Below, in pieces: positions 1 to 7,176 of a DNA stretch of 24,258 nt. Within the stretch, counting starts at the first letter, position 1; the number at the start of each line of letters is the position of its first letter. The translations under genes were made by a program, and so were the position numbers. The stretch is from the NCBI GenBank assembly GCA_035328465.1, contig DAOLIQ010000051.1, positions 1-24,258 of the forward strand, in the 5' to 3' direction. The notes beneath the pieces are model-generated. The model was not told where the DNA came from. It saw only the letters and a program-made list of their open reading frames with translations, and made no database searches. The stretch comes from JADJEI01 sp035328465 (GTDB taxonomy: Bacteria > Bacteroidota > Ignavibacteria > Ignavibacteriales > Ignavibacteriaceae).

Positions 1-93
1 AATTGATTATGTCTAATATAAAATATTTTGTTCTTTATGACGGGCTGTACTCGATAAGCTTAAAGATAGGCTTCCGGGAATTTCTATTTCAAA

Positions 94-184
94 CATCTGA
101 AAAATTATTTTATAGTCATCAGTCATTCCTATGTAATTTGAAATTTATTTCAGAATCAATAGATTACCGTTTGCACACAAAGAC
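94..184. repeat. Diverged copy of dispersed repeat (copy 1)
   Basis: This stretch aligns with part of 342-454. Both begin with a c(a/t)tctgaaaaat block (94-105 and 342-353), and both carry gtcattc (122-128 and 370-376). They share an AATCAATAGAT block followed at identical spacing by TTT-GCACA (154-177 and 423-446, 20 of 24 bases equal by eye). Copy 1 is shorter than copy 2 in the middle. This is an old, decayed non-coding repeat; I infer a dispersed family, but only these two copies are visible here. Confidence 0.5.
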
Positions 185-339
185 TTTAACATAATTTTAT
201 TTTTGTCATTAAGCCCTTCTCTTCTTAAGACTTGTCCCGAACTTTATGCGGGAGAAGGGTGGGGATGAGTTCGAAAGTTAGTCATAATCCCGCCACCCTA
301 TAATCTCTCCCCTGGGAAGGAAGGGAGTTATTATCAAGC

Positions 340-480
340 GACTTCTGAAAAATGGATTTCTAATTTTCCGTCATTCTCGACCCTATTGCATCAGGGTAAT
401 CATCAGCCGGAATTCGCTTAGTAATCAATAGATCCCTTTTTGCACAAGAATGACAAATTGTGGCAATGTCATCAGAAGTC
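340..480. repeat. 141-bp element with inverted ends (MITE-like)
   Basis: The ends are a 9-bp perfect inverted repeat, gacttctga (340-348) and tcagaagtc (472-480). A second inverted pair lies inside it, gtcattct (370-377) and agaatgac (447-454), and a small hairpin ccct/aggg lies at 381-396. The interior resembles 94-184. Nested inverted ends and no coding capacity fit a miniature non-autonomous element or a REP-like palindromic repeat. I see no clear target-site duplication, so mobility is not shown. Confidence 0.4.
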
Positions 481-612
481 TTAAAGAGGTTAATACGGGT
501 CACTCAGTTTCCATGTTTGTGAAATTCTATCTCCAATTCTCTCTGCCATTTTAGCAGTGTGCAAAATTGATATATTTCGAAAAGTTCGTTTTTTTAACGT
601 TTTGAGCCAAAA

Positions 613-667
613 CACCTATTGCTCACCTATTATACACCTATTGCACTCCTATTGTACTGCTATTATA
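613..667. repeat. 11-bp tandem repeat, five units
   Basis: Five consecutive 11-bp units start at 613, 624, 635, 646 and 657: cacctattgct, cacctattata, cacctattgca, ctcctattgta, ctgctattata. The CTATT core is invariant, and the last two bases of the unit vary between units. The period of 11 is close to one helical turn, so every CTATT falls on nearly the same DNA face. It lies just downstream of the stop codon of the 721-2880 gene. Function is unknown. Confidence 0.75.
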
Positions 668-720
668 CCTCCGTAATAATTCTATATTGTGCCGGTCATT
701 TTGTCACAGACTCAACTTTT

Positions 721-2880
721 TCAGCGAAGTAAAATCATCTTCTTTGTTTCGACAAGTCTGCCTGCCCCGCTTACGGAGTAAACCCGCAGTTGATAGAAGT
801 AAACACCGCTGGGTAATGTAGAATTTACAATGTATAATTTAGAATGAACTCCTGCATCCTGAAATTCATTTACCAAAGTTTCTATTTCTTCTCCAAGTGA
901 ATTAAATATTTTCAAACTTACAAATTGCCTGCTGCTTATTGTGTATTGTATATTAGTAGAAGGATTAAATGGATTCGGATAATTCTGCTCAAGCGAAAAT
1001 TCAGTCGGGTAAACAACAGATTCATTTTCAACATCGGTTAGTGTCTGAAAAGTTCTATAAACACCATTGAATCTTGTGCCTGCATAGAGATAGCCTTCAT
1101 CATCCATTGTTAGCGAAGTTACATTCGGTAAGGGAATTAGTGAACTTGTTGGTATCCATGTATCTCCATTTTCTTTTGAGTAATAAACTCCCTGTGTGCT
1201 TGTGGCAATAAAAACTAAATCATTCGGGTCGATATAAATCGAAGTAATTACCGAATCTAAAAGTCCTGAAGTTAAACTTTGCCAGTTATTTCCATTATCT
1301 GTTGAACGGAATATACCCCCACCTGCATTCGATACTGCGAAAATATAATCTTTATGATTGACTGCTATTTTTGTGCAAGTGAAGTCTGGTGAATTAAGGT
1401 CAAGTGCAGTCCAGGCTAAGCCGCCGTTAACCAGGCGATAAATTATTCCTGAATTACTTCCGGCGAATATTGTCCCCAAAGAATTTAGCGCTACTGTATA
1501 GACAGGATTAGAAAGTGAACCGCTGATTTTATTCCAGCTGCTGCCTGAATCTGAAGAGTAATAAATCTCAGCCCCCGCCCCTGCAATAGCAGTATAAACT
1601 TCATTGTGCTTTGTAAAAGCAAAATCATAAGCCGGTTCGATTGGAAGTCCCGCACCAATGGAAATCCACGAATAGCCGTTATCATCAGAACGAAGTTTAT
1701 CACCGAAGAAACCAATCTCGGCAAAAAGTCCGGCGTAAATATTTTTACTATTACTTAAAGACAGTGTCATACCAATATTGCCTTGCAAGCCATTGTTAAT
1801 CCATGTCTCACCCTTATTAGAAGTTCTGAAAATTCCATTAAGATTAGTAGCAGCAAAAACTTGTGTGCTGTCTATTGCAAGTACGTTGATAACTTCGGAT
1901 GATTTCAAGCCTTCGTTGCACTGACTCCATTTATAATTTCCTTCCGAAGCACAAAAAATTCCGTTTAAATTTGTACCGATAAAAACGTTTTGATTTAAAT
2001 CAGAAATGATTGAATTTACTTCGGACAGGGAATAAGCAGTAGTGATTGGCTGCCAGAATAATCCATTATTAATAGAAAGATAAACTCTGCCATTTTTTAA
2101 ACCGGCAAAAAGTCCACTGCTATTATCGCTCCAAAGAGTATTTACAAAAAGATCACCCAAACCATTGCTTGCCTCAATCCAGGTCAAGCCATTGTCTGTG
2201 GATTTATACACCCCGCTTCCATTACTTGAAACAAAAAGATTATCAAAAGCATTTTTAACAATTGAATTGAGTTCTGTACCTGATAAACCCGATGATAAAA
2301 AACTTTCACCATTATCATCGGAATAAAAAACTCCATTTATACCTGTAACACAAATTATTCTTTGCGAGTTATTTATCACTAAAGATTCTATCCAATCAGC
2401 AGAAGGTAATCCATTGGATAAGGTATCCCAGCTAACTCCGTCATCTGTGCTTTTGTAAATTGCACTCCAGCCTGCGGCAAAAATATCTCCCGATGAATTT
2501 TCTGATAATGAGGTTATACTTAAAAGGGAAATCGAAGTCTGTTCCCAGCTATCACCGGAATCAGTTGATTTATTAACCCCCCCGCCATTAAGTCCTGCAA
2601 ACACAGTTCCGCTCTGTGCTGTATAAATAGCATTAACATCAAAAGCAGAAAGCCCGGTGCTTGAATTGCTCCAGCTATTTCCTGAATCAGTAGATTTATA
2701 AATTCCATTTGAAGCTGTGCCGCAAAGCATTGTCCCTTCCTGTATAACGGAGAAGCATTTTATTGATTCACCGACGGGTCCGGAAGTATGCAGCCAGGTT
2801 ATTTGCTGTGGAAAAGAAAAGAAGGAATAAAGCAGAAAAAAAGAAAAAAGACAATAATAGAAATAGTTTAATAGTTTCAT
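721..2880 (-). CDS. Secreted BNR/Asp-box beta-propeller, T9SS cargo
   Basis: This is an exported 719-residue protein. A hydrophobic signal peptide (about residues 1-25, ending near FPQQ) is followed by about twelve Asp-box repeats of the S-x-D-x-G-x-S/T-W type (STDSGNSW, STDDGVSW, STDNGLTW, SDDNGYSW and others), roughly one per 45 residues. These would fold as sialidase-like beta-propeller blades. Residues about 629-719 form a type IX sorting domain starting SLEQNYPNPFNPST, so the protein probably crosses the outer membrane by T9SS and is surface-attached or released. The start is supported by gaggag 5-10 bases upstream of ATG. The ligand is unknown; Asp boxes are structural and there are no sialidase catalytic residues I can point to. 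The last hairpin carries a short VYSVS insertion. The gene stands alone, separated from coaD by a 265-bp gap. Confidence 0.88.
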   Translation of the reverse strand: MKLLNYFYYCLFSFFLLYSFFSFPQQITWLHTSGPVGESIKCFSVIQEGTMLCGTASNGIYKSTDSGNSWSNSSTGLSAFDVNAIYTAQSGTVFAGLNGGGVNKSTDSGDSWEQTSISLLSITSLSENSSGDIFAAGWSAIYKSTDDGVSWDTLSNGLPSADWIESLVINNSQRIICVTGINGVFYSDDNGESFLSSGLSGTELNSIVKNAFDNLFVSSNGSGVYKSTDNGLTWIEASNGLGDLFVNTLWSDNSSGLFAGLKNGRVYLSINNGLFWQPITTAYSLSEVNSIISDLNQNVFIGTNLNGIFCASEGNYKWSQCNEGLKSSEVINVLAIDSTQVFAATNLNGIFRTSNKGETWINNGLQGNIGMTLSLSNSKNIYAGLFAEIGFFGDKLRSDDNGYSWISIGAGLPIEPAYDFAFTKHNEVYTAIAGAGAEIYYSSDSGSSWNKISGSLSNPVYTVALNSLGTIFAGSNSGIIYRLVNGGLAWTALDLNSPDFTCTKIAVNHKDYIFAVSNAGGGIFRSTDNGNNWQSLTSGLLDSVITSIYIDPNDLVFIATSTQGVYYSKENGDTWIPTSSLIPLPNVTSLTMDDEGYLYAGTRFNGVYRTFQTLTDVENESVVYPTEFSLEQNYPNPFNPSTNIQYTISSRQFVSLKIFNSLGEEIETLVNEFQDAGVHSKLYIVNSTLPSGVYFYQLRVYSVSGAGRLVETKKMILLR

Positions 2881-3028
2881 CGTTTCTCCTCAATATTTAA
2901 AAAGAAGATGATTTTATTTTCTATCGTAACTTAAACAGTTATTTAATCAATTTCATTACCAAAAGATTTACAGATAATTAATATTAATAACTCACATTAC
3001 GCAATGCTCGCCTTGAATATGAATAAGG

Positions 3029-3105
3029 TGTCATTCCCACGCAAGCGGGGATCCATTTTTTCACTTATTTTAGAGTTGTGGATACCCGCTTTCGCAGGTA
3101 TGACA
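3029..3105. repeat. Inverted repeat with two REP-like palindromic arms
   Basis: Two 27-bp arms (3029-3055 and 3079-3105) face each other; the reverse complement of the right arm matches the left at 22 of 27 positions. Each begins or ends with tgtcat, and each contains its own short palindrome, e.g. ATACC...GGTAT in the right arm. The pattern resembles the widespread attccc(N8)gggaat type of dispersed repeat known from several bacterial groups. It lies between coaD and the propeller gene, just past the end of coaD, and could also act as a transcript-end hairpin for coaD. Confidence 0.7.
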
Positions 3106-3145
3106 TTTCTATTTTACAATCCCTGCGTAAAGTGACTTAATAAAA

Positions 3146-3622
3146 TTAAGTGAATTTTAATTTCAATTTCTCTTTAACAATCGCAGGCACAAACTCGCTT
3201 ACATCGGCTTTTAGGCTCGCAAGGTTTCTGACAATGGATGAATTGAGGTAAGTATATTTCTCGTGCGGCATTAAAAAAATAGTTGCAATATCTTCAGCTA
3301 ATTTTCTATTCATCAGTGCCATTTGAAATTCATATTCAAAATCACTTACAGCACGCAGACCTCTGATAATACCAGTTGCACCAACGCTGTGGGCATGGTC
3401 AACCACCAAACCGTCAAAAGAATCAACCGAAATGTTTTTAAATTCTTTAAGGCTTGATTTCAACATCTCCACTCTTTCAATGGTGCTAAACAATGGTTGT
3501 TTGGACTGATTGACTGCAACAGTTACCACCACCCAGTCAAAAAGTTCACTTGCACGTTTGACTATATCAATATGACCGTAAGTAACAGGATCGAATGTGC
3601 CGGGGTAAATTACTTTTCTCAT
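3146..3622 (-). CDS. coaD: Phosphopantetheine adenylyltransferase
   Basis: This cytosolic enzyme transfers AMP from ATP to 4'-phosphopantetheine, the fourth step of coenzyme A synthesis. At 158 residues it has the normal family length. The nucleotidyltransferase signature is at residues 7-17 (PGTFDPVTYGH, with the GH of the HxGH-type motif and Tyr in a place where Asn is common). RGLR is at 87-90, and the C-terminal NSSIVRNL (about 127-134) corresponds to the ISSTxxR motif that binds ATP. A taAGGA sequence stands a few bases before ATG. The gene usually sits beside rsmD; here the two are separated by four exported-protein genes. A strong terminator directly upstream suggests it is at least partly transcribed on its own. 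Confidence 0.97.
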   Translation of the reverse strand: MRKVIYPGTFDPVTYGHIDIVKRASELFDWVVVTVAVNQSKQPLFSTIERVEMLKSSLKEFKNISVDSFDGLVVDHAHSVGATGIIRGLRAVSDFEYEFQMALMNRKLAEDIATIFLMPHEKYTYLNSSIVRNLASLKADVSEFVPAIVKEKLKLKFT

Positions 3623-3641
3623 TTCCTTACCATTTGATGAT

Positions 3642-3691
3642 AAAAAAAAACTGACTTACCAAAATCTAATAAAAAATATCGGCAAGTCAGT
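3642..3691 (-). terminator. Intrinsic terminator after the haem lipoprotein gene
   Basis: Read on the minus strand, actgactt (3691-3684) pairs with aagtcagt (3657-3650), extended inward by two more pairs after one mismatch. A run of nine T follows (3650-3642). The loop is long (about 20 bases). It lies 25 bases past the stop of the 3716-5215 gene and before coaD, so it should end most transcripts of the long minus-strand operon. Confidence 0.75.
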
Positions 3692-3715
3692 AATTAAAAA
3701 TAAACGATCGCGATT

Positions 3716-5215
3716 TTATCTCGCTGTGATTCCAGTGGCGTAGCTTCCGAGGTCAATTATTTTTACCACCTCTTTTAGTTCAGTATCATAAACGCAAAGG
3801 AGGGATTGCCTTTCAACTCCGGGAATAGAATAATGGGGGGAGAAATCATTCTCTTCATTCGAACAGGTCATGTAAAGATATTTTCCATCCGTGCTCAAGT
3901 CAGCGCCGTACAGATGTTGAAAAGCTGGATTGCCGTATTCGAGGTCTTTAGTCCATGATTCACTGATGGGATCTTTCTTGATAGTTGTAACGATTGGTTC
4001 ATGGTGAGATACAACGTAAATGGTTAACCCATCATTTGAAATTGCTGCCTGCATTGGATGATCTTGGATATCGATACTCTGAATTATTTGCCGGGTTGAA
4101 GTACTGATAATTAAAACTTTACTTGAAGTTCTGCAGCAGGCATATAGATAATTGTCATCAGGTGAAATATAAAGGTGCATCGGTTCATGCTCCAGCAATC
4201 CCGAACTTGATAGATTAATATTTTCTACAAATTCGTTTGTGGTTAAATCAACGATGGATATTTTATCCTTGGTCATGTTAGCAACATAAAGAAAATTATC
4301 ATCGCTGCTGATTGCCATGCCATGCGGAAGTCCTGTTTCAGGAAGAAGAAAAGTTTCCTCAAGTGTCATTGATTCTGTGTTGATGAAATAAATTTCATTA
4401 TTATTTCCTGTTGCTGTCGCAGATTTAGAAACATAAGCTTTCTTTCCATCCGAAGAGATTTCGATCATTCCGGGCTGCTGTAATCCGTCAACGGTTCCCA
4501 CAATTGTGTTAGTCGGGATGTCTATCTTCAAAAATTTTCCGGCAGTAATTATCGAAGCATAAAGATAGTTCCCAAACTTTTTAACATTATGCGGCTGATC
4601 AATATTAGATGAACTAAAATTTACATCAATAGTTCTTGCAAGTAAATTAGAGGCTGGATCAACAGCTAAAATCTTATCACCGAATTGACTGCATGCATAA
4701 ATATAATCTGAAGCAGCATAAGGTACATTCCCCTGAAAATCTTTTGCGCCATTTAATATCCAATTCTTTATTAATTCAATTTCAGCATTTGTTAATGGAT
4801 CCAAAAGGTAGGGCATTCTTAAATCAGCATCTTCAACATGACCGGTGATTAAATTATAAAGCAGGCTTGATGAAGTATCATAAGGAACTACCGGACTGCC
4901 GCCGTAAAGACTTTCATCATCGTGAAGTATTTTCGGAGTGTGATGATGGCTCGAATCATCCAAAGGACGATTTACTGAACCATTCAGCATATCATAATAA
5001 TTTGCGAATGATAATCCATGCTGCGGATTATCGGATGAATGACAGGCAGGTATTGCACATTTTTCAGCAAAGACTTTTGCAACTTCGTAAGTTTCAAATC
5101 CATTGTTGGTTGCATCTATCACCGGTCCTAAAGCCTGATTGCTGTCTGAGCACGAAGCAAGTAACACAAGAAAAGAAAAACCAACAATGAATAAATAAAT
5201 TTGTTTGGAATTCAT
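3716..5215 (-). CDS. Lipoprotein with CX4CH haem domain and YVTN-type propeller
   Basis: This is a predicted lipoprotein of 499 residues; the lipobox LASC places the lipidated Cys at 22. A short cytochrome-c-like domain follows. The haem attachment sequence is CAIPACH (53-59), a CX4CH spacing rather than the usual CXXCH. A distal Met candidate lies in LRMP (M134), and the helix IELIKNWILNGA (146-157) is typical of small cytochrome c domains. A His-rich loop SSHHHTPKILH is at 88-98. Residues about 160-499 contain YVTN-like propeller repeats (phrases such as YLYACSQFGDKILAVDP and FLYVANMTKDKISIVDL). The likely role is an electron carrier or sensor at the cell surface or outer membrane; the partner is unknown. 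It lies 7 bases from the upstream paralogue gene and ends at a terminator, so it is the last gene of the operon. An aggaag sequence precedes ATG. Confidence 0.85.
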   Translation of the reverse strand: MNSKQIYLFIVGFSFLVLLASCSDSNQALGPVIDATNNGFETYEVAKVFAEKCAIPACHSSDNPQHGLSFANYYDMLNGSVNRPLDDSSHHHTPKILHDDESLYGGSPVVPYDTSSSLLYNLITGHVEDADLRMPYLLDPLTNAEIELIKNWILNGAKDFQGNVPYAASDYIYACSQFGDKILAVDPASNLLARTIDVNFSSSNIDQPHNVKKFGNYLYASIITAGKFLKIDIPTNTIVGTVDGLQQPGMIEISSDGKKAYVSKSATATGNNNEIYFINTESMTLEETFLLPETGLPHGMAISSDDNFLYVANMTKDKISIVDLTTNEFVENINLSSSGLLEHEPMHLYISPDDNYLYACCRTSSKVLIISTSTRQIIQSIDIQDHPMQAAISNDGLTIYVVSHHEPIVTTIKKDPISESWTKDLEYGNPAFQHLYGADLSTDGKYLYMTCSNEENDFSPHYSIPGVERQSLLCVYDTELKEVVKIIDLGSYATGITAR

Positions 5216-5222
5216 ACACTTC

Positions 5223-7157
5223 CTATTTAAGATAAATCATTTTAATTGTTTTATTAAAAGTACCTGCGCTTATTTTGGCGACATAAACCCCCGCAGGTAA
5301 AACCGAGGCATCAAATCTATACGAATAGTTTCCCGCCGATTTATTTTCATTAATTAATACAGCAACTTTTTGCCCGATAAGATTATAAACAGTAAGGTTT
5401 ACAAATTCACTTTGTGGAATCGAAAATTTAACATCAGTCGAAGGATTAAAAGGATTAGGGAAATTCTGCTTCAAACTATAAGTCAATTCGGGCGAAACAT
5501 CATTTACGTCTGTCGGCAGTGTTACAGTTACGAACCAATTTTTTTCTGTAGCATAATATCCGTTTGAAATTCTGATTCGAACTGAATCAACAGCAGGCGG
5601 GGGATTAAATAAATTTCGGTATTCATAAAAATTTTGATTGCCGCCGTACACACCATTCTTGAACCATTGGTAAGAAATATCCAATCCGCTTGTGTCATGA
5701 GAAGTAACTTCGAAATGAATCGTTTCGCCTTTTTCAATTGTAGTATCTCCGGAGGGTGTAAAAGAATCAATAATCGGTAAGCCCGGATTCAAAACGAGAT
5801 AAGAAAAAAAAGTCGGGGGAGGTGTTCCGCCAAGTGGATCAATTCCCGAGCCGCCTGCAGGAAGTGTTGTTACTCTATCACTGTCATCAGCAGCAGCTAA
5901 ATAATATTCAACCATGGTTTGAAATGGCTGCCCCGGAATTATGAATTCAAAAGTATCATTCGTTGGTCCATTGGTGTCAGTCACAACATTCCAATTACTA
6001 GTTCCGCCGTTAAAGGTTGTTCTGTAATGAAGATTCGCCGCAACCACATTGTTGTTATCAACAATATCAGCAGTGATGTTCACGTCATTATTATTTAGGA
6101 CATTCTCTATAGGTTGATGAGTAATGGTCGGTGGTAAGTCAGCAGGTGTAAATTGGACAACATAGAGACCCGTTTGCATATCCGAAATAATAGTAATCCC
6201 GCTTGGCAAATAAGGGTAGCAGCCCCATGCTTCTTCTGTATCATACTGCCCGGCGAACAGAGGATGGGTGGGGTCAGAAATATCAAGTATCACATAACCA
6301 TCAGTGTAATAAGATATGTGAGCGTAATTCCCTTTAACGAATAAATTATGTACTGTTGATCCTGTCGGCATTTCCCAGGTTGGAACTACTAAATCCCATG
6401 TACTCCTATCCTGAATATCCCAGACAGTAATATCAACATTGTTAAATTCCTCAGTTCCGATAAAGTATCTCTTATCTTCAGTCATCCATCCGCTATGAGC
6501 GTATATGCCGGGAGGGGTAGCACTGCCGGAACTCGAAATTCTGAATGGATTGAATTTATCTGTTATGTCTATCAAATCATATTTATTTTCGGCACAGGCA
6601 ACTACAGTATCATTCCAAACGTACACATCATGGATGTAATTGCTTGTTGAGTAATAAGCCGTTCTAACCGGGTTAACCGGATCAGCTAAGTCAAGAATAT
6701 GCATTCCGCCGCCGCCGTCTGTACCGATAACAAATGCGTATCCATTATCAATAAAAATATTGTGCGCACGTTCGAAGTAATCATCAACCGTATTCACAAG
6801 TACAGCGGTTGATGGTAATCCCGAAAGATCAATAATTTGTAATCCTTTGCCCGTGCTAGTCCCTTCGGTTACAACATAGGCATAATGACTATGTACTTTT
6901 AAATCGCGCCAGATAGATTGCGGTCCGGGAATAAATGCAGCTTGTACAGGGTTTGAAGGATCCGTTACATTTATAATAGAGGTTCCTGTTCCAACGCCAA
7001 GAAGCGCATACTCATTTCCATTAGGATCAACATATCCCCAAATATCATTATATCCTGAGCTTGGATACGGATTAAAGTGGCTAAGCAGTTCAACATTTAC
7101 CTGCGCACTAACAATTATCGAAAAAAATAATACTATTGGAAAAATAAATTTTTTCAT
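5223..7157 (-). CDS. Choice-of-anchor B (LVIVD) protein, T9SS cargo, long form
   Basis: This is an exported 644-residue protein. The signal peptide covers about residues 1-18 (ending IIVSAQ). The block to about residue 335 matches the choice-of-anchor B/LVIVD propeller style: SSGYNDIWGYVD near the start, HSHYAYVVTEGTSTGKGLQI, FERAHNIFIDNGYAFVIGTD, YAHSGWMTEDKRYFIGTEE. Two immunoglobulin/FN3-like stretches follow (about 340-460 and 465-555), then a type IX sorting domain (560-644, SLKQNFPNPFNPST). The function of this family is not established; the trailing domains suggest a surface protein. The N-terminal two thirds is clearly paralogous to the next gene (7177-8790), with 19 bases between them. 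The paralogues differ in the region between propeller and sorting tail. Confidence 0.88.
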   Translation of the reverse strand: MKKFIFPIVLFFSIIVSAQVNVELLSHFNPYPSSGYNDIWGYVDPNGNEYALLGVGTGTSIINVTDPSNPVQAAFIPGPQSIWRDLKVHSHYAYVVTEGTSTGKGLQIIDLSGLPSTAVLVNTVDDYFERAHNIFIDNGYAFVIGTDGGGGMHILDLADPVNPVRTAYYSTSNYIHDVYVWNDTVVACAENKYDLIDITDKFNPFRISSSGSATPPGIYAHSGWMTEDKRYFIGTEEFNNVDITVWDIQDRSTWDLVVPTWEMPTGSTVHNLFVKGNYAHISYYTDGYVILDISDPTHPLFAGQYDTEEAWGCYPYLPSGITIISDMQTGLYVVQFTPADLPPTITHQPIENVLNNNDVNITADIVDNNNVVAANLHYRTTFNGGTSNWNVVTDTNGPTNDTFEFIIPGQPFQTMVEYYLAAADDSDRVTTLPAGGSGIDPLGGTPPPTFFSYLVLNPGLPIIDSFTPSGDTTIEKGETIHFEVTSHDTSGLDISYQWFKNGVYGGNQNFYEYRNLFNPPPAVDSVRIRISNGYYATEKNWFVTVTLPTDVNDVSPELTYSLKQNFPNPFNPSTDVKFSIPQSEFVNLTVYNLIGQKVAVLINENKSAGNYSYRFDASVLPAGVYVAKISAGTFNKTIKMIYLK

Positions 7158-7176
7158 CTTCTATTTAATTTTAAAA

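Larger units (their letters stand above)
1..720. other. Gene-poor region with decayed repeats
   Basis: I see no convincing gene in this stretch. The only plus-strand open frame of note (3-194) has no ribosome binding site and no recognisable motif, and it overlaps a repeat copy. The region contains two diverged copies of one repeat (about 94-184 and 340-480) and an 11-bp tandem array (613-667). It also has small inverted repeats, for example cccttctc at 214-221 against gagaaggg at 252-259, and ctccc at 307-311 against gggag at 323-327. It looks like repeat-colonised intergenic DNA downstream of the minus-strand gene that ends at 721. Confidence 0.6.

Noticed and set aside
3..194. Plus-strand open frame of 63 codons at the window edge
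   Set aside because: No ribosome binding site or recognisable motif, possible non-ATG start, and it overlaps a decayed non-coding repeat.
3134..3152. Hairpin acttaat-aaa-attaagt over the coaD stop codon as a terminator
   Set aside because: The stem is AT-rich and short, and no T-run follows on the minus strand.
4867..5190. 107-codon plus-strand frame opposite the haem lipoprotein
   Set aside because: Antisense to the signal peptide and haem domain of a well-supported gene; composition is that of a shadow frame.
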